The translations under genes and the position numbers were made by a program. The notes beneath the pieces are model-generated. The model saw nothing but the letters and a program-made list of their open reading frames with translations, had not been told where the DNA came from and ran no database searches. From Thalassobacterium sedimentorum (GTDB lineage Bacteria; Verrucomicrobiota; Verrucomicrobiia; Opitutales; Coraliomargaritaceae): a DNA stretch of 64,000 nucleotides. Below are positions 26,490 to 36,070 of the stretch, piece after piece. The DNA lies in the NCBI RefSeq assembly GCF_031127905.1, contig NZ_JARXIC010000008.1:105121-169120 (forward strand). Direction: 5' to 3'. The stretch's first letter is position 1. Each line of letters opens with the position of its first letter.

Positions 26490-28262
26490 TTAATTAACAT
26501 TGGATTCGAATTCTCCAAAGGGTCGTGGCAATTCGCGAATCACCTCAGCCATTTTGGATTTTAAATCTACCACAGTGGACTGCACTGCTGGCTCATGTAT
26601 CAAGTTGTGCTGCTCAAAAGGATCTTCACTTAAGTCGTATAACTGATCGGGCTCAAAATAGGCTGGAAATGTATACGCAGAATAAAACCAAACACCCACA
26701 TTTTCCCAAATACCATTGCCAATGACTCCATCCCAAGCAACTCGTCGCCGCAACAGATTGTCCCCATAATTGACACGCTCAAAAGCCATTGCAGACGCAA
26801 TCGATTCTGGCTCGCGCTCCCAAACCTGAGGATTCACCACTTTTTGGTATTCAGGAACACGATTCAGCAACAACTTCCAACGCTCCGAGACTAGTGCACG
26901 CGAGTTGTTTAGCTCAAGAAACACATACGGATGCTGATCGCGACGCTCACCTCGAATCAAAGGCAACAAACTCATACCATCCAACATCGCCCCCATCTGC
27001 GAAGAACCTCCTGCAACCTCAACAAAAGTTGGCGCAAGGTCTGCATTCACACAAAGTGCATCAATTTGAGATCCTGGACGTGTAACGCCGGGCCAACGAA
27101 TGATAAAAGGAACCCGAGCACCTTCATAGCAAGTATTTTTACCACGCGCTTGATGATCTGAAGTAAAAATGACAATCGTGTTCTCAGCCAAACCATAAGC
27201 ATCCAAGCGCTCTAAAATGGCTCCTACAGAATCATCAATCCAAGTTCCCATACTGCTGCGTTCGTCGATACCGAGCGCTTGCAAACGCTCAAAAATCGAA
27301 TCGCGGGAAAGCTGCGCATCTTCTTCCTGATCCCAAAATCCGCCAGGAGTGGCTCGAACATCTGACTGTTCCCAACCTTTGTAATAATGCCCGTGAGGCA
27401 CTGGCATTGAAACATAAAGGAAAAATGGTTCACCATGAACAGCATCAATAAAGTCCAAAGCACCGCCTGTAATCCACTCTAAATTATGAACTTTTAAGGT
27501 CTCAGGAACTGGCCAAAACTCCTTATTTTTATTAGAAACCGTCCTCGCCCAATCAAAGCCAATATACTCCTCTAGGTAACGTGTCAGTAAGGTATTATTT
27601 GCGCGCACCCTTCGTTGCACTTCCGAGTCATGGATATTGGCACTTGCTTCAACATCGAAGGGATACTCTACATCCATCTCATTTGCAATAGCATGAGCCG
27701 CGGATTCACTAATACCGTTATGCCATTTTCCAGAAATCCCGGTGGTATATCCTAAGGCATCCAAACTTTTAATCAGCGTAGGCTCTTCAGGAGCAATGGA
27801 TGTATTCCATCGAATATTTACCTGCTGATCCTGAGGTATCGTAGCTAACAAGCCTGGGCTACGACTTGCGAGACGTCCCGTTAAAGAGGTATAGCGGCTG
27901 GGAGTACAAGCTGCGGAAGTAACATAAAATCGAGTAAAAATCGTTCCTTGATCAGCGAGTTTTTCGACATTGGGCGTCAGCATTCGAGGATCCTCAAAAC
28001 CGAGCGTTTCATCATCCATCAAAGAATGCAGGTTTTGGACGATTGGCAGTGGTACATCTGCCATAAAATATCCAGCCGCGCGCATGCCTGTGTAACTAGG
28101 AAATTCACGATAATCGTATACACTGATTTCATCGAAATCGAGGTCATCAACATTAATATAGATGATATTAGGCTTGGAAGCGATCAAGTAATTGCCGATT
28201 ATAAGGACGCTGAGCAAAATGCATTGAACAGCAGTTTGAGACAGTTTCATAGCTATATTCAT
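26490..28262 (-). CDS. Secreted S1-type sulfatase with an early insertion
   Basis: The 590-residue sulfatase has an N-terminal hydrophobic export signal (about residues 8-28). NIIYINVDDLD gives the metal-binding Asp pair near residue 40. The formylglycine signature is C-T-P-S-R at Cys119, followed by YTSLTGRLASRSPG. GKWHNG (near residue 163) and FTSDHQARGKNTCYEGARVP complete the active-site set. The spacing between the first Asp pair and the Cys is about 79 residues, against about 40 in the two neighbours, because of an insertion (about residues 45-92) with an R-E-F-P-S-Y-T-G-M stretch. The ATG at 28262 overlaps the TGA of the oxidoreductase gene as ATGA, so translation is probably coupled. 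The sugar substrate is unknown. Confidence 0.92.
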   Translation of the reverse strand: MNIAMKLSQTAVQCILLSVLIIGNYLIASKPNIIYINVDDLDFDEISVYDYREFPSYTGMRAAGYFMADVPLPIVQNLHSLMDDETLGFEDPRMLTPNVEKLADQGTIFTRFYVTSAACTPSRYTSLTGRLASRSPGLLATIPQDQQVNIRWNTSIAPEEPTLIKSLDALGYTTGISGKWHNGISESAAHAIANEMDVEYPFDVEASANIHDSEVQRRVRANNTLLTRYLEEYIGFDWARTVSNKNKEFWPVPETLKVHNLEWITGGALDFIDAVHGEPFFLYVSMPVPHGHYYKGWEQSDVRATPGGFWDQEEDAQLSRDSIFERLQALGIDERSSMGTWIDDSVGAILERLDAYGLAENTIVIFTSDHQARGKNTCYEGARVPFIIRWPGVTRPGSQIDALCVNADLAPTFVEVAGGSSQMGAMLDGMSLLPLIRGERRDQHPYVFLELNNSRALVSERWKLLLNRVPEYQKVVNPQVWEREPESIASAMAFERVNYGDNLLRRRVAWDGVIGNGIWENVGVWFYSAYTFPAYFEPDQLYDLSEDPFEQHNLIHEPAVQSTVVDLKSKMAEVIRELPRPFGEFESNVN

Positions 28263-29383
28263 TTGGCGATTACTTCCTTTAAACTGAGTAAATTACGCTC
28301 TTCTAAAATCGTATCCACCCGACATGGCAGCCCCGTCTCAAGCGAACGCTCCATCGCCTCCAAAATCGCAATAACATAAAGCCCATCACTTAAATTCGGG
28401 CTATGACGATCTCCTGTTTCTAGACACTGTGCAAAGTGCTCTAAATAATTTTGAAATTCGCCAGCATGATACCCGGAACCACCCCAACGAAAATAGAAAC
28501 CACCATCATCCACATAAGTCTCACAAGTTGGTGCATGACCATCGATCATTGTAAAATAATCAAAGGTTGGATTCGTCGCAGTCGTCGTCGCAAAATCACC
28601 TCGCAAAGTGCAGCCCGCTACTGGAGCTGCTTTTGGATGCGCCCGAGGTGCCCCATAAATCCCTGAAGCCTGCCCCAAGACACCTTGCTCAGACTGAAGC
28701 ACAAATTGGAAGCAATCCGCAAACTCAGATCCCAATTTACGACCAGCGTTACTAAGTTTAGAAAAACCACTCACTGTATCAATCGCTCCGAGGTACCAAT
28801 AGACTAGGTCTACTGCATGCCCAAGTCCAGAATAGAGCCAGTTAACTTCCCCCTTTTTACCGCGGGCCCCAGCTGAACCTTTTCTCTTATCACCGTTATA
28901 ACAAGCTTCGCATGAAATAAGGTCACCATGAACACCTTTTTCAAAATCCTCACGTTCCCGAAGAAAAGTCTGAAAAAAACGATAACTGTGTCCTACAAAA
29001 ACCTGGCAACCTGAACGTTGCTGAGCAGCCAATAGCTCCGTTCCACGTGAGAGGTTATCGACTACGGGCTTGGTACACACAACGTGCTTCCCTGCCTCCA
29101 GTGCCATCATAATATGCTCTACATGAATATCGTCAGGGGTAAATACACCAATGACATCTACATCATCTCGGCTTAACATTTTAGTGTAATCAGTTGTCCT
29201 TTCACACTCGAGGTCAAACTCACGTTGACGAGCGACACAAAGTGCCTCGCTCAAATCACACACACAAGTCACGCACCAACGAGAGCTTCCTTGAGCCGCA
29301 GACAAAATACTACGCCCTTCGCCTAAACCTAGAACTCCCAGACGATGCTGAAATTCATTATCAAATGTGTGTGTATTGGGCAT
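28259..29383 (-). CDS. Gfo/Idh/MocA-family oxidoreductase
   Basis: The 374-residue enzyme has an N-terminal Rossmann fold with LGVLGLGEGRS (nucleotide-binding Gly residues 19-24), DVIGVFTPDDIHVEH and GKHVVCTKPVVDN, where C-T-K-P replaces the usual E-K-P and keeps the catalytic Lys (105). The C-terminal half is the Gfo/Idh/MocA alpha/beta domain (YSGLGHAVDLVYWYLGAIDT). Such enzymes oxidise or reduce sugars with NAD(P). Here it heads an operon with a sulfatase and a putative lyase, so it probably handles a sugar released from the glycan. It has no signal peptide and is cytoplasmic. Confidence 0.9.
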   Translation of the reverse strand: MPNTHTFDNEFQHRLGVLGLGEGRSILSAAQGSSRWCVTCVCDLSEALCVARQREFDLECERTTDYTKMLSRDDVDVIGVFTPDDIHVEHIMMALEAGKHVVCTKPVVDNLSRGTELLAAQQRSGCQVFVGHSYRFFQTFLREREDFEKGVHGDLISCEACYNGDKRKGSAGARGKKGEVNWLYSGLGHAVDLVYWYLGAIDTVSGFSKLSNAGRKLGSEFADCFQFVLQSEQGVLGQASGIYGAPRAHPKAAPVAGCTLRGDFATTTATNPTFDYFTMIDGHAPTCETYVDDGGFYFRWGGSGYHAGEFQNYLEHFAQCLETGDRHSPNLSDGLYVIAILEAMERSLETGLPCRVDTILEERNLLSLKEVIAK

Positions 29384-29436
29384 GATCGACTATGTAAAAG
29401 CTTGATTGTAACGTAATCACCCAACTAACACTCCTT

Positions 29437-29463
29437 AGATAATAACCAGCATATGTATTATCT
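29437..29463. promoter_or_regulatory. Inverted repeat upstream of the oxidoreductase-sulfatase-lyase operon, candidate operator
   Basis: AGATAATA (29437-29444) and TATTATCT (29456-29463) are perfect 8-base inverted arms separated by 11 bases. They lie 54 to 80 bases before the ATG at 29383, in the 129-base gap behind the AraC gene. The spacing suits a regulator binding two half-sites. Chance occurrence in AT-rich DNA cannot be excluded. Confidence 0.3.
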
Positions 29464-29512
29464 TAACACACAATTATAAAGATAATCACTTTAGCGCCGA
29501 AAAAAAAGTCAG

Positions 29513-30475
29513 CTATTCACTAGCAATTACTCGAAAATCCTTATTTTCAAAGGACACACTCATTTTTCTTTGACCAATATCTCGCCCCTGATTGACCTCC
29601 TCCTGTTTCCAAGCATTGCGAAACTCCGAAGGAGTGGTTCTCTTAATGCGCCTAAATTGTCGATTAAAATTCGACAAATTATTAAAGCCGCTGTCGTAAC
29701 AGATATTAGTCACGGAAGCATCAGTAAGTATCAATCGTGAACACGCATCTAAAATGCGGACTTCCGCAAGATGCTCCTGAAAAGTCTTACCTGTTTTTTG
29801 ATGAAAGAAACGACTGAAAGAACTAGGTGCCATTGAGGCACACGATGCGACGGTCTCAAGGCTCAACGACTCCGTACTGTGATCATTAATAAATCGATGC
29901 ACTCGAGCAAGACGATCTGCTTCATGACCATGTAGAGCAACTTGCTCCATAGACTTTAATGACTGCGTAAGCTCTAAATTCTCTGTAATTGTCACAAGAA
30001 TATCCAGAACATGCAAGACTGAGCGTGCTTGTGAGCTAGCAAATAATTGCCGTATCTGACTGGAAACATGCTTACGTAGCTTTCCCATAAGTACCCTGGA
30101 GGCCTGCTCATTCAAAAGATTACGAATACGGCTTAACTCAGGAAGTAAAGTCGTATTCGTTCCCAGAAAGCTCGGTAATAAATGGAGAACCGTATAATGA
30201 GTCCAACTATCACTTGTACTGTCCCGAAGACGATTCGTAAAAGAATGTGGCACATTTGATGAAATCAAAAATACATCACCAGCTTGAAAACGCTCCAAAT
30301 GACCATCAATCAGACAGATACCATGACTACTGTGTATAGCTATTAGCTCAATTTCCGGATGAAAATGATAGATACAATCAAATACTGGCAGTCGCGCTTC
30401 ATGAACCTCATGGCAACAATTAATAGCTTTAGAACGCTTTTCATAGCGTGGAGCTGAAGGGGCAATAGAATGCAT
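29513..30475 (-). CDS. AraC-family transcriptional regulator, paralogue of the one at 10408
   Basis: The 320-residue regulator has an N-terminal cupin-like domain (FHPEIELIAIHSSHG, GDVFLISSNVPHSF at about residues 38-82) and a C-terminal AraC DNA-binding domain (about residues 190-292; LSLETVASCASMAPSSFSRF, then VTNICYDSGFNNLSNFNRQF). It is strongly similar to the AraC protein at 10408, including the F-N-N-L-S-N-F-N-R recognition helix, so both may bind related sites. It precedes the oxidoreductase-sulfatase-lyase operon on the same strand and is its most likely regulator. A tail of about 25 residues follows the DNA-binding domain. Confidence 0.93.
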   Translation of the reverse strand: MHSIAPSAPRYEKRSKAINCCHEVHEARLPVFDCIYHFHPEIELIAIHSSHGICLIDGHLERFQAGDVFLISSNVPHSFTNRLRDSTSDSWTHYTVLHLLPSFLGTNTTLLPELSRIRNLLNEQASRVLMGKLRKHVSSQIRQLFASSQARSVLHVLDILVTITENLELTQSLKSMEQVALHGHEADRLARVHRFINDHSTESLSLETVASCASMAPSSFSRFFHQKTGKTFQEHLAEVRILDACSRLILTDASVTNICYDSGFNNLSNFNRQFRRIKRTTPSEFRNAWKQEEVNQGRDIGQRKMSVSFENKDFRVIASE

Positions 30476-30783
30476 TTAAAATCTCAAACAAGGGGTAAAG
30501 AAAAAGCATTTTAAATATACAGCCTAAATAATCAGAAGGTCAACCGAGGATTGACGCTGAACTACAAGGGTTCAGCCACATAGGAGTCTTCAACAGAATT
30601 TTATAGGGCCAACAATTCGTAAACGAATATCCCGATGCTTGTTTTTATCATATCATTTCTGCCTGAATGTGCAGTACCCCCATGGAGAAGAGTTAAGCGA
30701 GAAAGTCTTAATGGAAAACAACGTTCATCTTTTAAATGCATATGCATCAAAAAGAGACGTCGAACATAATTAAATTATACCCG
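30476..30783. other. Intergenic region between the AraC gene and nuoN, no gene seen
   Basis: This 308-base stretch separates the polysaccharide locus from the nuo operon. It has no credible reading frame. The only structure I see is the 12-base palindrome ATGCATATGCAT at 30736-30747. It must hold the promoter of the minus-strand AraC gene and the 3' end of the nuo transcript, but no T-tailed hairpin is visible. Confidence 0.6.
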
Positions 30784-32292
30784 TTAGCGGATAATCGGAA
30801 GCGCTGCAGGCAGAATACCAATCACAATGGAAGCGACTGTCAGTGCGCCTAATAGAAAGCGATCACTTGATGTAGCTCCACAAGAAATATCTTTTACCAC
30901 TGCTGTGGATGAAGAGGAAAAATAACACTCTCGTATCCACCCGAAATAATAGTAAATTGAAATCACCACACCAACGATGGCAATGATGAGTAAGCCATAG
31001 AGTTCCGCTTGAAAGGCAGCCACAAAAAGAAACAGTTTACCGATAAAGCCTCCCAGAGGAGGAATTCCTGCTAAAGAACCAAGACCGCATGCTAATACAC
31101 CTCCAAGAAAAGGGCGTTTACGAGCAAAACTTTCGTAGTGGTCAAGCTCTTGATTTGCATCTTCTTCCCCAGCAGCAATCGACATCACTCCAAAAACAGC
31201 AAAGGATGCCAACAAATATGTCACCAAATAAAAAATTACTGCGTAGACTGCCCAATCTACTCCTCGCATCACGGCAATAACTCCAAGTAATAAATAACCT
31301 GCATGTGCAATGCCGGAAAGGCCCATCAAACGCTTCACATTGCGCTGTGCGACTGCAGCAATATTGCCAAATAGTATAGTCGCAGCTGCAATGACTGAAA
31401 GAACGGGCACTAGGAAATCTTGAAGTCCAAAGAAAGGACCACGTACCAATTCAATCAATACGATAAAACCCGCGGCCTTGGAAGCCACCGCCAAATATGC
31501 AGTAACTGGTGTCGGCGCTCCTTGATAGACGTCAGGCACCCAGATTTGGAAAGGAACAGCACCGATCTTAAAACATACACCCGCAATCACTAGCAAAGCA
31601 CCAATCTTCACAATCATGTTATTCATATTAAGAATAACAAAGTTCATCAATTCTCCATAATTAAGCGAATCACGGCTAGCACCAAGTAGCTCTGGATTGC
31701 CTGCAATACCATAGAGCAGTACAATACCAAAAAGTAAAATACCCGAACTCAGCGCACCTAGAATTAGATACTTTAAACCTGCTTCAAGTGAAAATTGACT
31801 GGTGCGACTATAGGCAACCAATACGTAAAAAGCGACGGTCACGGTTTCCAAAGCAACAAATAGCATCACAAAATGTGTGCTTTGAACCAATAGCATCATG
31901 CCAGCTGAAATGATCAGTACTAAGGCATAAAACTCAGTCTGCGGCAAAGTCTGTTTAGACAAATAAATGTGGCCGAGGTAACAAACGGCAATCGAACTCA
32001 CCAGAAAGAAGCCTCGCATAATTTGCGTCACATCTGTTTGCGTAATGAGTCCGCTAAAGTATTGAAACTCCCCGATACTGCAACGTCCAACAAAACCAAA
32101 GGCAATCATCAGAATCAGCACTTGCCCCCAAATCGCCAAACGTGGTACCCAAGCTTGCCTATTCTTGGGTAAAACCATCTCGGCAGCTAACAAGCAAAGC
32201 GCCAATACGCCCATCATAATCTCAGGCAAAATGGCGGCCCATTGATTTGTTGCGGTATAACCGCTCAAAAATTCTATAAGAAGTTTGTTCAT
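30784..32292 (-). CDS. nuoN: NADH-quinone oxidoreductase subunit N
   Basis: The 502-residue integral membrane protein is one of the three antiporter-like proton-pumping subunits of complex I. It is hydrophobic throughout, with the conserved ETVTVAFYVLVAYSRTSQFS region (key Glu in a membrane helix), the GLKYLILGALSSGILLFG helix, and FKIGAVPFQIWVPDVYQGAP with the conserved Lys and the P-x-x-x-W-x-P-D motif. GIAHAGYLLLG and GGVLACGLGSLAGIPPLGGF follow. Its ATG overlaps the TAA of nuoM by one base (TAATG), so translation is coupled. It is the last gene of the operon. Confidence 0.97.
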   Translation of the reverse strand: MNKLLIEFLSGYTATNQWAAILPEIMMGVLALCLLAAEMVLPKNRQAWVPRLAIWGQVLILMIAFGFVGRCSIGEFQYFSGLITQTDVTQIMRGFFLVSSIAVCYLGHIYLSKQTLPQTEFYALVLIISAGMMLLVQSTHFVMLFVALETVTVAFYVLVAYSRTSQFSLEAGLKYLILGALSSGILLFGIVLLYGIAGNPELLGASRDSLNYGELMNFVILNMNNMIVKIGALLVIAGVCFKIGAVPFQIWVPDVYQGAPTPVTAYLAVASKAAGFIVLIELVRGPFFGLQDFLVPVLSVIAAATILFGNIAAVAQRNVKRLMGLSGIAHAGYLLLGVIAVMRGVDWAVYAVIFYLVTYLLASFAVFGVMSIAAGEEDANQELDHYESFARKRPFLGGVLACGLGSLAGIPPLGGFIGKLFLFVAAFQAELYGLLIIAIVGVVISIYYYFGWIRECYFSSSSTAVVKDISCGATSSDRFLLGALTVASIVIGILPAALPIIR

Positions 32293-33881
32293 TAGTGTGT
32301 AAGCTCCTTGTGTGTATCCACGTCAGTAGATAGCACGGCCGAATGGATGACTGGCAAATGGCTTTGTTGCTGTGGATACAGCTCCAGCAACTCTCTGTTA
32401 GCGTCGTCGGAAAAAACTCGTGGGAATATACCTGTCAAAACAAGCGCGGCAATGAGAATACCAGCAGACAATTTCTCGAAGGCTTGTAGATCAGTAATCT
32501 GATCACTCTGTAAACGCTCAACAAAGGCTGCCTTAGGCTGCCCAAAGAAGATATTTGCTACAGCACGTAAACCGTAAATCGCAGAAATAATAATCCCGGT
32601 AGCAGCGGGCACCACGATCCAACGAGTGAGTTCTGTTTCCGCTAATGCTGCAAAGATAGTAAACTCTCCCCAGAAATTCCCAAATCCAGGCAGTCCAATA
32701 CTAGCCATGGAGCCAGCCACAAAAAAGGCAGCCAATACGGGTGCCTTAGTCGCGAGCCCGCCCATCTCCGATAAGTCGAAAGTTTGACTGCGATGGTAAA
32801 TACAAGTCGAGAGCATGAAAAGCAGCGCGACTGAAAGACCATGTGCAACCATCAGAAGTAGTGCACCACCCGCACCTATGACAGAAAAACAAGCCAGTCC
32901 TAAAAAGGCATAGCCCATATGCATCACGGAGCTATAACCAAGCATCATCTTCAAATCCTTTTGAGCCAGAGTCACGAGCCCAATAAAAATAATATTCCCA
33001 AGTGCCAGCCAAACGATCCATGGAAACCAATGGTCAGCTCCAGCGGGCAGCAAAGGTGCCGCGATTTGCAATAAGCCATAGAGGCCAAATTTCTTCAGCA
33101 CGCCTGCGTGCAGCATCGCTGCTCCAGTTGGTGCAACCGCATAGCCCTTGGGTGCCCAACTGTGAAAAGGAAACAACGAAACCAATATACCGAAACCGAA
33201 TAGAAGTAAGGCAAAGATATTGTTTTGCACCGTGTCGGAAAGCGGCTGTGCACTTAAGTAGTTTCGTAATTCTATTAATGAAAAAGAATCGGCACCACTT
33301 TGCACATACAAGGCAATCAAACCAAGTAAGGAAAGAAGCGCTCCTAAAGTGAGATAAATCGTCATCTCGATCGCTGCTCCTCGCCGACCAACGCCCCCCC
33401 ACATACCAATCATCAAAAAAGTAGGAATGAGTGCAAACTCGTGGAAGAAGTAGAAGAAAAACACATCAATCGAAGCAAAAGTCCCCATCAAACCACCCAA
33501 CATAAAGAGTAATAGAGCAAGGTATAGATGTGGCCGTTCCGCCTTAGAATACATGGCATAAAGACCAGCGGCCAAACCGACAGTCCCAGCCAATAAAAAG
33601 AGCGGCATAGAAATCCCATTCAAGCCCAAGTGCAGATAAATGCCAATACTCTCCAAACCGGTTGGCAGACATAGTTCGAAATTATATGCACCAATTAAAG
33701 ACGGATCGAAGCGACTATATAGCAACAGGCCGATAATAAGCGGCCAAGCAAAACCAAATACAGCGATCGCACGCATAGTAGTTGGACTAAAACGTGCACC
33801 TAAAAGCAACACCACACCCGCTAAGAGCGGGGCGATTATTGCAGTAAGCAAAAAGAGTGAATTCGTATCGAGGTTTCCCAT
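32292..33881 (-). CDS. nuoM: NADH-quinone oxidoreductase subunit M
   Basis: The product has 529 residues when started at the ATG at 33881 (MGNLDTNSLFLLTAIIAPLL). A longer frame reaches back into nuoL, but its first 26 residues are hydrophilic and unlike the family. It is a multi-pass membrane proton-pumping subunit, with FFYFFHEFALIPTFLMIGMWGG (conserved Glu), FPFHSWAPKGYAVAPTGAAM and VLKKFGLYGLL as the typical Lys/His channel motifs. It starts 23 bases after nuoL and overlaps nuoN by one base. Confidence 0.97.
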   Translation of the reverse strand: MGNLDTNSLFLLTAIIAPLLAGVVLLLGARFSPTTMRAIAVFGFAWPLIIGLLLYSRFDPSLIGAYNFELCLPTGLESIGIYLHLGLNGISMPLFLLAGTVGLAAGLYAMYSKAERPHLYLALLLFMLGGLMGTFASIDVFFFYFFHEFALIPTFLMIGMWGGVGRRGAAIEMTIYLTLGALLSLLGLIALYVQSGADSFSLIELRNYLSAQPLSDTVQNNIFALLLFGFGILVSLFPFHSWAPKGYAVAPTGAAMLHAGVLKKFGLYGLLQIAAPLLPAGADHWFPWIVWLALGNIIFIGLVTLAQKDLKMMLGYSSVMHMGYAFLGLACFSVIGAGGALLLMVAHGLSVALLFMLSTCIYHRSQTFDLSEMGGLATKAPVLAAFFVAGSMASIGLPGFGNFWGEFTIFAALAETELTRWIVVPAATGIIISAIYGLRAVANIFFGQPKAAFVERLQSDQITDLQAFEKLSAGILIAALVLTGIFPRVFSDDANRELLELYPQQQSHLPVIHSAVLSTDVDTHKELTH

Positions 33882-33904
33882 ATCTAACCTAAGAAAAATT
33901 GAAT

Positions 33905-35755
33905 TTACAGAAGTCCCGAAGCGACCGCCCAAAGAAGAACCAGGCCAGCTAGGAACCAATAAACGTAGCTGTGAATGTTACCATCGTGAAGGGATCGAGA
34001 GCACATACCCACGAGTCCAACGATGCCAGCGCTACCGCGCACGAAGATACCTTTAACTATAAAGACATCAATAAAGCTGAGAAAAAGTGCAAAACGTTGC
34101 TGAATTTTGGCTACATAAAAACCATAAATCTCGTCAAACCAAAGTCTCGATTTAAGAAAATGGTATACTGGAGCCGCCTGCTGTTCGAGGCGGTCCTCTT
34201 TTGCCCCAGCCCGATAAAAGAATAGAGAAAGAACCAGCCCAAGCACCCAAGCTGCGGAGCCCAGAATCAGCACTCGATGGTGCATCGTGTCATAATCAGG
34301 CAAATGATGTAAGTGCTCAAGATTATCTCGAATCAAACCACCAAGTTGTTCTGGCCAGAATCCGATCCAACCACCAGCGACAGAGAGAACAGCCAAGACA
34401 ATCAATGGTACCAACATTGTCAGCGGGCTCTCTTTAGCATGCGATGCTGCCTCCGACTTTGGTTGACCAAGGAAAGCAATCCAGAAAAGCCGCCCCATGT
34501 AGCCTGCAGTTAAAAAAGCCCCGAGAGTGAGCAAAATGAAGATTGGCGAATGCTGTAATCCAGCCGCAATAAGAATCGCATCCTTCGAGTAAAAACCAGC
34601 GAGCCCATACACACCACAAAGAGCTAGTGTACCAAGCAGGAAGGTAATCGCGGTGATTGGCATTTTCTTGAGCAACCCGCCCATTTTGAAGATATCCTGC
34701 TCATGATGGCAGCCGTGAATAACAGAGCCTGCCGCAAGGAAAAGAAGTGCTTTAAAAAATGCGTGCGTAATCAGATGAAAGAGTGCCACACCAGGAAAAC
34801 CTAGACCAAAAGCAGCTGACATGTACCCCAACTGCGAGAGTGTTGAATACGCAAGAATCTTCTTAATGTCATTCTGACCATATGCGCAGAAGCCGGCATA
34901 GACTGCCACGGTGGTACCAAGCCATGCGATGAAAGTGAGCACTTCGGACGGGAATAAAAATTGAATGCGAATTAGGAAGTAAACACCCGCGGCGACCATG
35001 GTAGCGGCGTGAATCAAAGCAGAAACTGGCGTAGGACCTGCCATCGCATCGGGTAACCAAACGTGAAGCGGAAACTGGGCTGACTTACCAATGAAGCCAC
35101 ACATCAATAAGGCAGCAATACATGCGCTAATCAGTTCGCGATTACCTGCGACGATGCCATGCATCTCGCTAAGGTTAGTGGTGCCGAAGTGCCAGTAGGC
35201 ATAAACAATGCCGATAAGGAAGCCAAAGTCTCCCACTCGATTCACGATAAAGGCCTTCTTGGAAGCCGCTGCCGCTTCCTCTGTATTCAGATAGTGACCA
35301 ATCAACATATAAGAACTGAAACCAACCAGTTCCCAGAACACAAAAATCATTATCAAGTTATCTGCTAGAACAATGCCGAGCATCGAGAACATGAAAATAG
35401 AAAGCCCACCAAAAAAACGAGCACGCGCATTATCTTCAGCCATATAACCGAGACTAAAGACATGGATCAGAAAGCCAACAAAGCCCACCATAGTGAGCAT
35501 AGTGGCCGATACACCATTAAAGAGAAAGCCCATGGAGACTTCGAAATCGCCAAGTCTTAGCCAAGTCCAGGAAATGGATACATCCTCTCCAGCAGCGCCA
35601 CGAATGGCGATCAGTGAAAAGACAAAAATACCAGCTGCAGCCAATACCGAAATGGTGGAAGCGACTGTACCCAAACGACGACAGAAAAATGCAATCAATG
35701 CTGCCGAAAGCAAGGGCGTGATAAGAACTGCGAGAAGAGATTGAGCGGCGGTCAT
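33905..35755 (-). CDS. nuoL: NADH-quinone oxidoreductase subunit L
   Basis: The 616-residue protein is the largest antiporter-like subunit of complex I. Recognisable parts are FWELVGFSSYMLIGHYL (channel Glu), NRVGDFGFLIG, KSAQFPLHVWLPDAMAGPTP, LIHAATMVAAGVYFLIR and DIKKILAYSTLSQLGYM. The C-terminus contains the lateral helix and final membrane anchor of the family. It is 4 bases from nuoK and 23 bases from nuoM. Confidence 0.97.
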   Translation of the reverse strand: MTAAQSLLAVLITPLLSAALIAFFCRRLGTVASTISVLAAAGIFVFSLIAIRGAAGEDVSISWTWLRLGDFEVSMGFLFNGVSATMLTMVGFVGFLIHVFSLGYMAEDNARARFFGGLSIFMFSMLGIVLADNLIMIFVFWELVGFSSYMLIGHYLNTEEAAAASKKAFIVNRVGDFGFLIGIVYAYWHFGTTNLSEMHGIVAGNRELISACIAALLMCGFIGKSAQFPLHVWLPDAMAGPTPVSALIHAATMVAAGVYFLIRIQFLFPSEVLTFIAWLGTTVAVYAGFCAYGQNDIKKILAYSTLSQLGYMSAAFGLGFPGVALFHLITHAFFKALLFLAAGSVIHGCHHEQDIFKMGGLLKKMPITAITFLLGTLALCGVYGLAGFYSKDAILIAAGLQHSPIFILLTLGAFLTAGYMGRLFWIAFLGQPKSEAASHAKESPLTMLVPLIVLAVLSVAGGWIGFWPEQLGGLIRDNLEHLHHLPDYDTMHHRVLILGSAAWVLGLVLSLFFYRAGAKEDRLEQQAAPVYHFLKSRLWFDEIYGFYVAKIQQRFALFLSFIDVFIVKGIFVRGSAGIVGLVGMCSRSLHDGNIHSYVYWFLAGLVLLWAVASGLL

Positions 35756-35759
35756 ATTT

Positions 35760-36065
35760 CTAGCGACTCAAGGCGGTGAGTTGATCAACCATTACTGTCT
35801 GACGCAGACGGAAAAGCGCGACAATAATAGCAAGGCCGAGGGCGACTTCAGCAGCCGCCACAGTGATAATAAAAAAGACGAACAGGTTACCGTCCATGGT
35901 ACCGTTATAGCGAGAAAACGCGACTAGCGCGAGATTCACCGCGTTGAGCATGAGCTCTAAGGACATGTAAATGATCAGCGTATTCTTCCGAAGAATCACT
36001 CCGAGCAAGCCGATTGCAAACAGCAATCCGGCAACCAATATAAAAGCATTTAAACCTACGGTCAT
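35760..36065 (-). CDS. nuoK: NADH-quinone oxidoreductase subunit K
   Basis: The 101-residue protein has three membrane helices and is of usual length for NuoK. The motif [29 protein letters not shown] carries the conserved membrane Glu, and [21 protein letters not shown] has the second. These residues form part of the proton path between the quinone site and the antiporter subunits. Confidence 0.97.
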   Translation of the reverse strand: MTVGLNAFILVAGLLFAIGLLGVILRKNTLIIYMSLELMLNAVNLALVAFSRYNGTMDGNLFVFFIITVAAAEVALGLAIIVALFRLRQTVMVDQLTALSR

Positions 36066-36070
36066 GAGAA

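Noticed and set aside
33034..33402. Opposite- and alternative-frame stretches within nuoM
   Set aside because: They lie fully within a conserved membrane-protein gene and have no start context or similarity.
33882..33959. N-terminal extension of nuoM into nuoL
   Set aside because: The added residues are hydrophilic and overlap nuoL; the ATG at 33881 gives the normal family N-terminus.
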